Origin: Phycisphaerales bacterium
GTDB taxonomy: Bacteria > Planctomycetota > Phycisphaerae > Phycisphaerales > UBA1924
DNA: 64,000 nucleotides
Direction: 5' to 3'
NCBI GenBank assembly: GCA_017642965.1
Contig: JAEPOJ010000004.1
Span: 82,671-146,670 of the forward strand
How positions within the stretch are numbered: position 1 is the stretch's first letter; each line of letters starts with the position of its first letter. A model generated the notes under the pieces. The model searched no databases. It was given only the letters and a program-made list of their open reading frames with translations, and was not told where the DNA came from. Shown here one piece after another: positions 28,287 through 36,645 of this stretch. The position numbers were made by a program, and so were the translations under genes.

Positions 28287-30797
28287 ATGCATCTACACAT
28301 TCTGCACACGATCGGCGCCATCCTTATCGCTGGAACCACATCACACGCAGCAGACGGCTGGACACCCGCGGACCTCGCGGGCGATACACCCAGCGGCGTG
28401 CTCCGCTACCAGATCCTCGATGCCGACGGCAACCCGGCCCCCGCCAGACTGACTTTCATCGCGCCCGACGGCTCGCGCCCGCAGCTCTTCTCAAACGACC
28501 AAGCGCGCCCGGGAGACCTCGCGGTGCGCCGCAACGTGGTGTACACCCTGTCCGGGTCGGGCGCGATCACGGTGCCAGTGGGCACCTACACGGTTTGGGC
28601 ATCGCGCGGGATGGAGTACGAGGTCGAATCGCGCACGATCGAGATCACGCCCTTCCATGAGGCCATCTGGACGCCGCGCCTCGAGCGGGAGCTGGACACC
28701 ACCGGCTGGGTGAGCGGCGACTTCCACCTGCACACGCTCACGCACTCGGGGCATGGCGACTCCAACATGCCAGAGCGCGTGATCTCACTCATCGGCGAGG
28801 GTGTCGAGTTCGCGGTCGCCACAGACCACAACCACAACACGGACTACGAGCCCACCATGCGCGACCTGGGCGTCCCCGAAGCCCTTCGGGCCGTGGTGGG
28901 CAACGAAGTCTCGACGCCAATCGGCCACTTCAACGCTTTCCCGCTCGATGCCGACGAGCCGATCATCGACCCCGAGATCCACGACGGCCACGAGCTCTTC
29001 AAGATCATCCGTGAGCAGAAGAACGACTTCGGGACGGTCCCGGTCGTGCAGGTCAACCACCCCCGCTGGGGCGGGATCGACTACTTCGGCAGCTTCGGGC
29101 TCGACCCCGTCACCGCGACGACAGACAACGAGAAGTTCTCCTACGACTTCGACTCGGTCGAGATCTTCAACGAGAACGAGGGCTGGGGCTACATCGACGC
29201 CGACGAAAGCGACCTGCCGCTCGGATCCGGTTCCTTCAGCGTTCTGCGCGACTGGTTCAACCTGCTCAACCGCGGGCACCGCATCGCGGCGGTCGGCAAC
29301 TCGGACTCACACGACGTGGCCTCGGAGCTGGCCGGCTGGCCGCGCAACTACATCGCGAGCTCCACCGATGTACCGCACCTGATCGACCCCGCCGAGATCG
29401 CCGCCAACATCCGCGCAAAGCGTGTCTACACCACCTACGGCCCGATCGTCGACTTCTCGGTCAACGGCGTCCCCATGGGCGGCGACACCAACACAACCCC
29501 CAACACCACGCACGACCGCGACGCCGGGTGGGTCGATGTCGCGATGCGCGTGCGCGTTCCCACCTGGATCGACTGCGATCGGGTCATGATTGTCGTCAAT
29601 GGCGAGATCATGAAGACGATCGACGTGAGCGATCAGCACGGCGTGCTCCGCCTTGACACGGTCGAACGCCTCAAGCTCTCCGGGGACAGCTGGGTCTCGC
29701 TGCTGGTCGAGGGCGACGACCCGCTCGACCCGATCGTCCACACCCAGGGACGCCCAATCTACCCGTGGGCGGTCCTCAATCCGGTCTGGGTCGATGCGGA
29801 CAACGATGGACGCTGGACCGCGCCAGTCGAGCAGGCCAGGATCGCATTGCGTCAGAACCGGCCCGAACAGATTCGTGAAGGACTCATCAACGCCCCCGCC
29901 AGCGCGTGGGAGTGCACGCTGATCGCCGCGGCAGAGTCCGACACCTTCCACGCTGACCTCATCCGCGAGGCGCTCGGCCACGACAGCCGGCGCGTGCGCC
30001 TTGCCGCCACAGGTGCACTGCAGACGCAGCTTGCCCGGCTCCAGGAGCGAGGCAGCGATCTAGATGAATCCCAGCGGCGGATCTGGCTTGGTGCTCTGCG
30101 AGATGCGCGAGCACTCGCCGGCGCCAACGAGTACCTCCGCATGCGTCTGCTGCTTGCACTGAAGGCGGCCGGCGATATCGACGTCGAGCGTGACGCCCTC
30201 GCCATGCTCGCCGACGAGGAACAACGCGCCGCGCTGCGCAACGGCTTCGACAAAATGCTCTCGCAGATCGTCACTGGCAGCTTCATCTCCAACTGGAGCA
30301 TCGCCGGCTACTTCAACGCCCCGAGCTTCAGCACGCTCGAAGTCGCGATGACCCCCGCCGAGATCAACCCCCGCGCCGAGCAATACAGCGCGGGCAAGGA
30401 CGGCGAACCGATCAAATGGGTGACGCACAACGCAGACTCCGAGGGCTATGTGGATCTTGAGGCGTTCAGCCGTGACGCGTCTCCGGACAACGCGATCGCG
30501 ACCGCTCGCATCTGGTTTGTGTCTGATGGATCGGAGATCGCCTATACCTTCGGGGCGGACGACGCATCGCGCGTCATGCTCAACAGCGAGATACTGTACG
30601 AAGACTTCGACGATCACAGCGCCAACCCGCTCCAGCAGGTCGGCATGATGAAACCCAGGGAAGGCGTAAACCTCCTGACAGTCAGTGTCGAGAACGGCAC
30701 TGGCGGCTACGGCTTCTATCTCCGCATCTTCGACGAAGAGGTCGTCGAGTCGATCTCCACCACCCCACCGGAAACCCTCTCCGAAAGGTCACGATGA
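28287..30797 (+). CDS. Secreted CehA/McbA-type PHP-domain metallohydrolase
   Basis: An 836-residue exported protein with signal peptide MHLHILHTIGAILIAGTTSHA. After an N-terminal beta-rich domain (about 30-140) the PHP domain begins at SGDFHLHTLTHSGHGD, with further metal-ligand motifs FAVATDHNHN, VGNEVSTPIGHFNAF, QVNHPRWGG and AVGNSDSHD. All expected His/Asp ligands are present, so it should be an active phosphoesterase or amidase-type hydrolase. The C-terminal half has HEAT-like helices (about 560-650) and a beta domain. Its last four bases overlap the ATG of the phosphonatase-like HAD gene, and it is 133 bases behind pbfA, placing it inside the phosphonate operon. Substrate is unknown; cleavage of a phosphonate ester or amide outside the cell is inference. 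Confidence 0.85.
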   Translation: MHLHILHTIGAILIAGTTSHAADGWTPADLAGDTPSGVLRYQILDADGNPAPARLTFIAPDGSRPQLFSNDQARPGDLAVRRNVVYTLSGSGAITVPVGTYTVWASRGMEYEVESRTIEITPFHEAIWTPRLERELDTTGWVSGDFHLHTLTHSGHGDSNMPERVISLIGEGVEFAVATDHNHNTDYEPTMRDLGVPEALRAVVGNEVSTPIGHFNAFPLDADEPIIDPEIHDGHELFKIIREQKNDFGTVPVVQVNHPRWGGIDYFGSFGLDPVTATTDNEKFSYDFDSVEIFNENEGWGYIDADESDLPLGSGSFSVLRDWFNLLNRGHRIAAVGNSDSHDVASELAGWPRNYIASSTDVPHLIDPAEIAANIRAKRVYTTYGPIVDFSVNGVPMGGDTNTTPNTTHDRDAGWVDVAMRVRVPTWIDCDRVMIVVNGEIMKTIDVSDQHGVLRLDTVERLKLSGDSWVSLLVEGDDPLDPIVHTQGRPIYPWAVLNPVWVDADNDGRWTAPVEQARIALRQNRPEQIREGLINAPASAWECTLIAAAESDTFHADLIREALGHDSRRVRLAATGALQTQLARLQERGSDLDESQRRIWLGALRDARALAGANEYLRMRLLLALKAAGDIDVERDALAMLADEEQRAALRNGFDKMLSQIVTGSFISNWSIAGYFNAPSFSTLEVAMTPAEINPRAEQYSAGKDGEPIKWVTHNADSEGYVDLEAFSRDASPDNAIATARIWFVSDGSEIAYTFGADDASRVMLNSEILYEDFDDHSANPLQQVGMMKPREGVNLLTVSVENGTGGYGFYLRIFDEEVVESISTTPPETLSERSR

Positions 30798-31492
30798 GCA
30801 ACATCCAACTCGTCATATTCGATATCGCGGGCACCAGCGTCAAGGATATCGGCTTCGTCGAGCACGCCTTCCTGAGCGTCTCCGACCGTCACGGGCTGGG
30901 CCTCGACGCCGCGTGGATCAAGCCCCGCATGGGCGTCCACAAGCTCGCGGTGATGCGTGAAGCGCTCGATCACGCCGGCAAGCTCGACACCATCACGCCC
31001 GAGCAGCTATCCAGCGAGTTCGAGGACGCCATCGACGAGCAGGTCCGGGCGGGCAGCGCCCCCGCGCTGCCCGGCTTCATCGAGCTCTTCAACGATCTCA
31101 ACCAGGCCGGCGTGAAGGTCGCCTTTACCACCGGCTTCTCCCGCAAAACCGCTGAAGCCGTGCTCAACGGAGCCGGCATCGACTACGAGACACTCGTCGC
31201 ATCCGATGAGGTCGACAACGGACGCCCGGCGCCGGACATCGTGCTAGAGGCCATGCGTCGCGCAGGCATCAATGACCCCGCGCACGTCGCCGTCGTCGGC
31301 GATACCCCCAGCGATCTCGGCAGCGGCATCAGCGCCAATACCGCGCTGATCATCGGCGTCGGCCACGGCACCCACGCCCTGAGCGATCTCGAGGACCACC
31401 CCCACACCCACCTCGCCGCAGACATGAACGCACTCCGCGATATCCTCGCCCCCCACACCGGCATCCCAACCCACGAGCACGCCCATGGCTGA
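30794..31492 (+). CDS. Phosphonatase-like HAD hydrolase (PhnX-like, TIGR03351 type)
   Basis: A 232-residue HAD hydrolase expected to break the C-P bond of phosphonoacetaldehyde or a hydroxylated relative. The nucleophile motif is FDIAGTS with Asp10. MGVHK places Lys50 where phosphonoacetaldehyde hydrolase has its Schiff-base lysine in 'MGxxK'. Later motifs are FTTGFSRKT (motif II) and VGDTPSDLGSG (motif IV). I recall this group as the 'phosphonatase-like' family found with the FAD oxidoreductase of the next gene. It starts within the stop of the PHP gene (ATGA overlap) and overlaps the next gene by 8 bases, so the three are translationally coupled. It is cytoplasmic with no signal peptide. 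Confidence 0.9.
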   Translation: MSNIQLVIFDIAGTSVKDIGFVEHAFLSVSDRHGLGLDAAWIKPRMGVHKLAVMREALDHAGKLDTITPEQLSSEFEDAIDEQVRAGSAPALPGFIELFNDLNQAGVKVAFTTGFSRKTAEAVLNGAGIDYETLVASDEVDNGRPAPDIVLEAMRRAGINDPAHVAVVGDTPSDLGSGISANTALIIGVGHGTHALSDLEDHPHTHLAADMNALRDILAPHTGIPTHEHAHG

Positions 31493-32657
31493 TTCGGACG
31501 TCCTGATCGTCGGTGCCGGCATCGTCGGTCTCGCGACCGCCATCGCCGCGCACCGCTGCGGGCATCGCGTGACGATCGTCGATCGCCACCACACCCCGAT
31601 CGGTGCCTCGATCCGAAACTTCGGCATGATCTGGCCCATCGGCCAACCAAGTGGGCCGCTTCTCGACCTCGCGATGCGCAGCCGCACTATCTGGCTCGAA
31701 CTCGCCAATCAGGCGGGCTTCTTCTGCGAACAGTCCGGCTCCATGCACCTCGCCTACCGCGAGGACGAACTGCGGGTTCTCGAAGAGTTCATCGCCACCG
31801 AGGGCGAAGAGCGCCGCGCCCAGCTCCTCTCACCCGAGGACGTCCGCACGCAGACGCCCGGGGTCAACCCCGTCAGCCTCCTCGGCGGGATGTACTCGCC
31901 CCTCGAGCTCAACGTCGAGTCACGCACCGCAATACAGAAGATCTGGGATTGGATCGCCGCCCAGCCCGGCATCGAGCTGATCAGCGGCTTCGAGGCGGCG
32001 CACATCGCGCCAAACCGCGTCGAATCGAGCGACGGGCGAGTGCGAGAGGGCGACCACATATACCTGACCACCGGCAGCGACGGAGTCACGCACTACCCCG
32101 ACTGCTTCCCGAGCGACGCCTTCACACCCTGCAAGCTCCAGATGATGCGCACCATCCCACAGCCCGGTGGCTGGAAGATGGGCACCCACGTCGCCGGCGG
32201 CTGGACACTCCGCCACTACGACGCTTTCGCCGATTGCCCGTCCCTGCCACAGCTCAAAGAACGCATCAGCCGCGAGCTGCCCGAGTTCGACATACACGGC
32301 ATCCACATCATGCTCTCGCAGCACTCCGCGGGTGACCTGGTGATCGGCGACTCGCACGTCTACGGCGACGCCATCACCCCGTTCGATGACGACCGCATCA
32401 ATCACCTGATCCTCAAGCACGCCAAGCAACTCGTCGATGCCCCCAGCTGGGAGATCGACAAGCGCTGGCACGGTATCTACCTGAAACGCACCGACGGTCG
32501 CTCGCTATTCGTCGATCAGCCCGAACCGGGCGTCACGATCATTAACGCGATGGGCGGCGCGGGCATGACGCTTTCCTTTGGCGTCGCCGACCTCGTGATC
32601 CGCGACCCGGACACCGCGATCGCCAACTTCGGCTCACGCATCACACAAAGCGTTTAA
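31485..32657 (+). CDS. FAD-dependent oxidoreductase of phosphonate catabolism (TIGR03364/PbfC-PbfD type)
   Basis: A 390-residue DAO-family flavoenzyme. The FAD-binding motif VLIVGAGIVGLATAIAAH lies at the N-terminus, with IVDRH for the ribose contact and a C-terminal NAMGGAGMTLSFGVAD. The INPxGxxGPxL-like region reads RNFGMIWPIGQPSGP. This subgroup accompanies phosphonatase-like HAD proteins and is reported, as I recall it, to oxidise N-methylated aminoethylphosphonates (PbfC, PbfD) to aminoethylphosphonate or phosphonoacetaldehyde. It starts 8 bases inside the HAD gene. Its last 17 bases overlap the convergent phnE gene, so the two operons meet tail to tail. Confidence 0.88.
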   Translation: MADSDVLIVGAGIVGLATAIAAHRCGHRVTIVDRHHTPIGASIRNFGMIWPIGQPSGPLLDLAMRSRTIWLELANQAGFFCEQSGSMHLAYREDELRVLEEFIATEGEERRAQLLSPEDVRTQTPGVNPVSLLGGMYSPLELNVESRTAIQKIWDWIAAQPGIELISGFEAAHIAPNRVESSDGRVREGDHIYLTTGSDGVTHYPDCFPSDAFTPCKLQMMRTIPQPGGWKMGTHVAGGWTLRHYDAFADCPSLPQLKERISRELPEFDIHGIHIMLSQHSAGDLVIGDSHVYGDAITPFDDDRINHLILKHAKQLVDAPSWEIDKRWHGIYLKRTDGRSLFVDQPEPGVTIINAMGGAGMTLSFGVADLVIRDPDTAIANFGSRITQSV

Positions 32658-33858
32658 CGATCCACGAGCACCCGAAGTCGATGATCGAGACCAGGATGAT
32701 GATGATCAGCATGATCGTCGCCACCTCCTGAAACTGATACGACTTGAGCTTCGCGTCGATCAGGAACCCGACCCCGCCAGCGCCAACAAGCCCCAGCACG
32801 GACGCCGAGCGCACGTTGCTCTCGAACCGCAGCAGCGTCTGCGAGATCACGATCGGGAAGACCTGCGGCAGCACCGCGAACGAGATCACGTGCGGCGAGG
32901 GCGCCCCGCTCGCCAGCACGCCCTCCACCTCACCCCGGCCGATCGTGTCCAATGCGTCTGCGAAGACCTTGCCGAGCACACCGAACGTGTGCACCGCCAG
33001 CGCCAGCACGCCGGCGAACGGCCCCAACCCAATCACCGCGACAAAGATCAGCGCCAGCACAAACTCGTTGAACCCGCGGCACGCATCGAACCCACGTCGG
33101 GTCAGAAAAGCCCCGAGCCGGCGCCCAGCCCGGTGCCAGATCGAGCTCCCCGTGCTCATGATCTCCAGCGATCGCTGCGACGCGATGAGCGAAATGGGCA
33201 ACGCCGTGACAAACGCAAGCAAAGTCCCCCAGATCGCGATCGCGATCGTTTCAAGCGTGTATTCCATGTACAGCTCGATGGACTCACGCCCGGTCTCGAG
33301 CGGGAAGAAGCCGCCCTTTCGCTCCTGCTCCGCCCGCCTCGCCGAGCGCATCACGCGTCGCTCCCACTCCTCCTCCGTCAGCGCCGATCGCAGCTGCTCG
33401 TACCGCGTCTCCACATGCTGCTCGAACGCATCTGGCCTCGGGTCCGTGCGCGTAAGCCCAAGCTCGCCCAGCACCTGCTTCTCCGCGTCCGATCGCAGGC
33501 TTAGGCGAGTCGTTCGGGCCGCTTGGTCGTACACCCGCTCCCGCTCCTCTTCGCTCAGCGACCGCCCAAAGATGTACTCCACCGCCTGATCACGGTTGTT
33601 GATCAGCGTAACCGGGCTCAGCTCGCTCTTGTGCGCAGACCATGTCAGTGCCGAGAGGATCAGCAGCGGTGCCGCAAACCGTGTAGCCGTGAAGACCGCC
33701 GCGACCCCCGCAACAAGCGATGCCAGCGTGGTCGCGTTCGCGATATGCATCGAGAAGACCGTATGAAGCACGACGGTCATGCCGAGCAGAATCACCAGCG
33801 GGATGGCGAAACGCCAGATCGGCATCGGGCGTTTCTCAGGTGATGTTTCAGCCACCAT
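32641..33858 (-). CDS. phnE: Phosphonate ABC transporter permease with long N-terminal insertion
   Basis: A 405-residue inner-membrane permease of the PhnE family. The ABC permease core (about 199-405) shows YTLETIAIAIWGTLLA, the EAA-type loop EGVLASGAPSPHVISFAVLP and five hydrophobic segments. PhnE is usually 260-290 residues. Here two extra N-terminal membrane segments (15-36 and 43-72) are followed by about 120 soluble, charged residues (76-198; LSEEERERVYDQAARTTRL, ALTEEEWERRVMRSARR) before the core. The start at 33858 lies 11 bases inside phnD and is preferred to an extension further into phnD. It is the last gene of phnC-phnD-phnE. Confidence 0.9.
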   Translation of the reverse strand: MVAETSPEKRPMPIWRFAIPLVILLGMTVVLHTVFSMHIANATTLASLVAGVAAVFTATRFAAPLLILSALTWSAHKSELSPVTLINNRDQAVEYIFGRSLSEEERERVYDQAARTTRLSLRSDAEKQVLGELGLTRTDPRPDAFEQHVETRYEQLRSALTEEEWERRVMRSARRAEQERKGGFFPLETGRESIELYMEYTLETIAIAIWGTLLAFVTALPISLIASQRSLEIMSTGSSIWHRAGRRLGAFLTRRGFDACRGFNEFVLALIFVAVIGLGPFAGVLALAVHTFGVLGKVFADALDTIGRGEVEGVLASGAPSPHVISFAVLPQVFPIVISQTLLRFESNVRSASVLGLVGAGGVGFLIDAKLKSYQFQEVATIMLIIIILVSIIDFGCSWIVKRFV

Positions 33859-34768
33859 TCGCTTCTGCCATTTCCGCCTTGCGTTGCTCAAGAACGCGGA
33901 TGATGTCGTACTCCTCATCCGTCGCGTGCTCGAAGCCACCACGCGCCATCTGCTCCATGGCCTCCTCGTCCGTGCTCAGCTTGACCAGCGCCTCCGCTAC
34001 CTGACGATGAAACGACTCAGGCAGATCATCACGCACCGCGATCACACCGGCGGGGATCATCGGGCTACGCCAGATCTCAACCAGATTCGAAGAGTCCAGC
34101 CCCGACTGCTCCATCGCACGCAGGTCCAGCGTGTTCGTCGCCGCGACCTCAAGGTCGCGTGCGAGCACGGCCCGCACCGCGTTCCCGTGCGTCCCCGTGT
34201 AGGACACCTCGCCGAAGTACTCGTCAGGGCTCATCCCCGTCTCCTCGATGATCCCGATCGACGGTACCAGGAACCCAGATGTCGAGTTGGGTGTCGTGAA
34301 CCCAAAACGCCGCCCCTTCGCCTCCGCGAGCGTTGTGATCCCCGAGTCCCTGTGCGTCACGATGATCCCGTAGTACCCCGCGAGCCCATCGAGATTCAGT
34401 TCCTTGGCCACCGCCACCGCCCCCGCGATCCGGTTCGCCTCGACGTAGCTCTTGGGCCCGAAATACACCACGTCGACCTGCTTGTTCTTCATCGCGGTGA
34501 TGATGCCCAGGTACTCGGTCGCGCTGAACGCCTCCACCGGTCGACCCAACTCGCTCTCGAGCTGTGTGATCACGGGCTTGAACCGCTCGACGATGTCCGT
34601 GCCACCCTCTGAGGGAATCAGCCCGAAGCGGATCGGACCATCATCCACTGCCTCGGCTTGCGAAGAATCCACCTGCGCCGACGAGCCCGCGTCCGAGCAG
34701 CCCGCAATCAGAACAGAGACGATCGCGGCGAGCGCAAAGTTACACCAGAGCTTGAGGGAGTCTTGCAT
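33848..34768 (-). CDS. phnD: Phosphonate ABC transporter substrate-binding lipoprotein
   Basis: A 306-residue periplasmic binding protein made as a lipoprotein: lipobox VLIAGC with lipidation at Cys23. Family motifs include IRFGLIPSEGGTDIVERFKP, the YLGIITAMKNKQVDVVYFGP stretch and FGFTTPNSTSGFLVP, which line the phosphonate pocket in PhnD proteins. It overlaps phnC by 29 bases and phnE by 11, so translation is coupled. Which phosphonate it prefers cannot be read, but the neighbouring catabolic genes point to aminoethylphosphonates. Confidence 0.94.
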   Translation of the reverse strand: MQDSLKLWCNFALAAIVSVLIAGCSDAGSSAQVDSSQAEAVDDGPIRFGLIPSEGGTDIVERFKPVITQLESELGRPVEAFSATEYLGIITAMKNKQVDVVYFGPKSYVEANRIAGAVAVAKELNLDGLAGYYGIIVTHRDSGITTLAEAKGRRFGFTTPNSTSGFLVPSIGIIEETGMSPDEYFGEVSYTGTHGNAVRAVLARDLEVAATNTLDLRAMEQSGLDSSNLVEIWRSPMIPAGVIAVRDDLPESFHRQVAEALVKLSTDEEAMEQMARGGFEHATDEEYDIIRVLEQRKAEMAEANGG

Positions 34769-35597
34769 CGTTCATGTTCCTCTGAAGTTCAATCACACCC
34801 CGCGCACGGGCATCAGTGCCCGACGGGTGCTGTGCTTCTTCAAGCTGATCGCCGTACAGCTTCTCGAGCAACTCGTCGCAGAGCCGATCCGAGGTCGTGT
34901 CCATGATCATCCGCCCCTCGCGCAACCCGACGATCCGGTGCGCGAACCGCGTCGCCACGTCAACCTGGTGCAGATTCGTGATAACCGCGACACCGTGCGT
35001 CTCGTTGATCATCCGAAGGATGTTCATCACCTGCTCGGCGCTGCGCGGATCCAGCGAAGCGATCGGCTCATCCGCGAGGATCACGTCCGCGCGTTGCGCC
35101 AGGAGCCGGGCGATCGCCACCCGCTGCTGCTGCCCGCCCGAGAGCTCCGTCGCACGCTTGGCGGCGAGGTGCTCGATCTCCACCTCCCGCAGGCACGCCA
35201 TGGCCCAATCCCGCTCCTCGCGGCTGAACTGCCGCCAGATCGTTGGCACGATCGAGAGCCCCTTGCGCTGCGCAAGCGTGCCGACAAGCACGTTATCGAG
35301 CACGCTCAACCGAGAGACAAGATTGAACTGCTGGAAGACCATCCCCACACGCCGGCGCACCATACGCAGCTGCCGCCCCTGCGCGTGGGTAATGCACTGC
35401 CCATCAAGCTCTAGACGCCCCGCGGTTGGTTGAAGCAAGCGGTTGAAGAGACGCAGCATGGTGCTCTTGCCCGCACCCGATCGCCCGATGACCGCGACAC
35501 GCTCACCCGGCGAAATCTCAAGGCTGACATCGCAGAGCGCGACAAACTGACCCGCGTAGGTCATGCCGAGATGATCAGCTTGAAGTATCGGTTTCAC
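34740..35597 (-). CDS. phnC: Phosphonate ABC transporter ATP-binding protein
   Basis: A 285-residue ABC ATPase: Walker A GRSGAGKST, Q-loop MVFQQFNLV, signature LSGGQQQRVAIAR, Walker B VILADEPIASLD and switch His in ITNLHQVDVA. The PhnC-type helical region (NVLVGTLAQRKGLSIVPTIW) is present. The C-terminal 30 residues overlap phnD by 29 bases. It is the first gene of the transporter operon; the 142 bases upstream (35598-35739) must hold its promoter, but I see no clear PHO box there. Confidence 0.95.
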   Translation of the reverse strand: MKPILQADHLGMTYAGQFVALCDVSLEISPGERVAVIGRSGAGKSTMLRLFNRLLQPTAGRLELDGQCITHAQGRQLRMVRRRVGMVFQQFNLVSRLSVLDNVLVGTLAQRKGLSIVPTIWRQFSREERDWAMACLREVEIEHLAAKRATELSGGQQQRVAIARLLAQRADVILADEPIASLDPRSAEQVMNILRMINETHGVAVITNLHQVDVATRFAHRIVGLREGRMIMDTTSDRLCDELLEKLYGDQLEEAQHPSGTDARARGVIELQRNMNDARLPQALV

Positions 35598-35739
35598 AGT
35601 GTTGCATCCAAGAGCGTGAGCCCTGCCCTTCGCGGTCGTGCCGGGGGGTCAACGCGTTGAGAGCCACAACAATACCGAGCCGCATCACCCGACAGGGCTC
35701 GCCATGTCGCTCTTAACCCACTTTGAATAGTGCCCCGCC

Positions 35740-36645
35740 CTAGCGAAGCTCCTGCATCACCCGAATGGTGCGATCCGCGTAGTCCGTGAACACCGCATCC
35801 ACACCATGCGTCTCCACGTATTCGCGCAGCTCTTCCGGCTCATCGCGAAAGGTGTACGGGACGACCCGCATGCCGAGCGCCTGCGCACGCCGGACCACCG
35901 ACGGATCCGCATCGATGACCTTGCGGCTTGGGCCGATCCCCCACGCGTAGCCACCGATATCCTCAAGCGGGGGGACATCCTCCACCTTGCTGAACAACTG
36001 CAGGAGCTGATATCGCTCGCCGTACTCACCGTGCAGCGAAATCAGCGTCTCATCATCGAAGCACTGGATGATCACCCGCGACTCATCCCACCGATGCCTG
36101 AGGAGCGCATCGATCGTCATTCGCGTCACGTCCACGCCCTCACGCTTGTGAAAGATCGGCTGCTTGATCTCCGGCACAACCCAAACACTCCGCCCGGTCT
36201 GCTCGTTCAGCCGGCCAATCAGACTCAGGAACTGATCAAACGTTGGGATATGAAACCCATCCCACGCGACATCTCCCCGCCCCGTGACCGTGAGACCGGC
36301 CAGCTCGGCGTAATCAAAGTCGATCGCATACCAGTGCCCGTCCGCACGCCGCCGATCCGGGAACCGCGACTCCACGTCCGTCACCTTCTCGAGGTACACA
36401 TCGTGGAAGCAGATCAGCACCCGGTCACGCGTCGAGACCACGTCCGGCTCGATCATGTCCGCACCCATGAAATACGCCGCCGCGTACGCCTCAAGCGTGT
36501 GCTCAGGCAGATACCCGCTGGCGCCACGATGCGCGATCACACGCGTCTTGACCTCACGCCCCTGCTGCGAGCAGGCACCAAGCCCCATCAGAACCAGGGC
36601 GACGATGACGAACACCAGTTTCGTATGCATCAAGTGTGTCCTCAT
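35740..36645 (-). CDS. Glycerophosphodiester phosphodiesterase lipoprotein
   Basis: A 301-residue GDPD-family enzyme that should cleave glycerophosphodiesters from deacylated phospholipids into glycerol-3-phosphate and an alcohol. It is a predicted lipoprotein (MGLGAC, Cys25). Catalytic motifs are IAHRGASGYLPEHT (His39, Arg40, Glu49), EPDVVSTRD (Glu66, Asp68) and CFHD (His81). EIKQP and IIQCFDDETL continue the barrel. Its ATG overlaps the stop of the upstream metallophosphoesterase gene by 4 bases (ATGA), so the two are coupled; both lie behind the alkaline phosphatase gene in one operon. Confidence 0.93.
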   Translation of the reverse strand: MRTHLMHTKLVFVIVALVLMGLGACSQQGREVKTRVIAHRGASGYLPEHTLEAYAAAYFMGADMIEPDVVSTRDRVLICFHDVYLEKVTDVESRFPDRRRADGHWYAIDFDYAELAGLTVTGRGDVAWDGFHIPTFDQFLSLIGRLNEQTGRSVWVVPEIKQPIFHKREGVDVTRMTIDALLRHRWDESRVIIQCFDDETLISLHGEYGERYQLLQLFSKVEDVPPLEDIGGYAWGIGPSRKVIDADPSVVRRAQALGMRVVPYTFRDEPEELREYVETHGVDAVFTDYADRTIRVMQELR

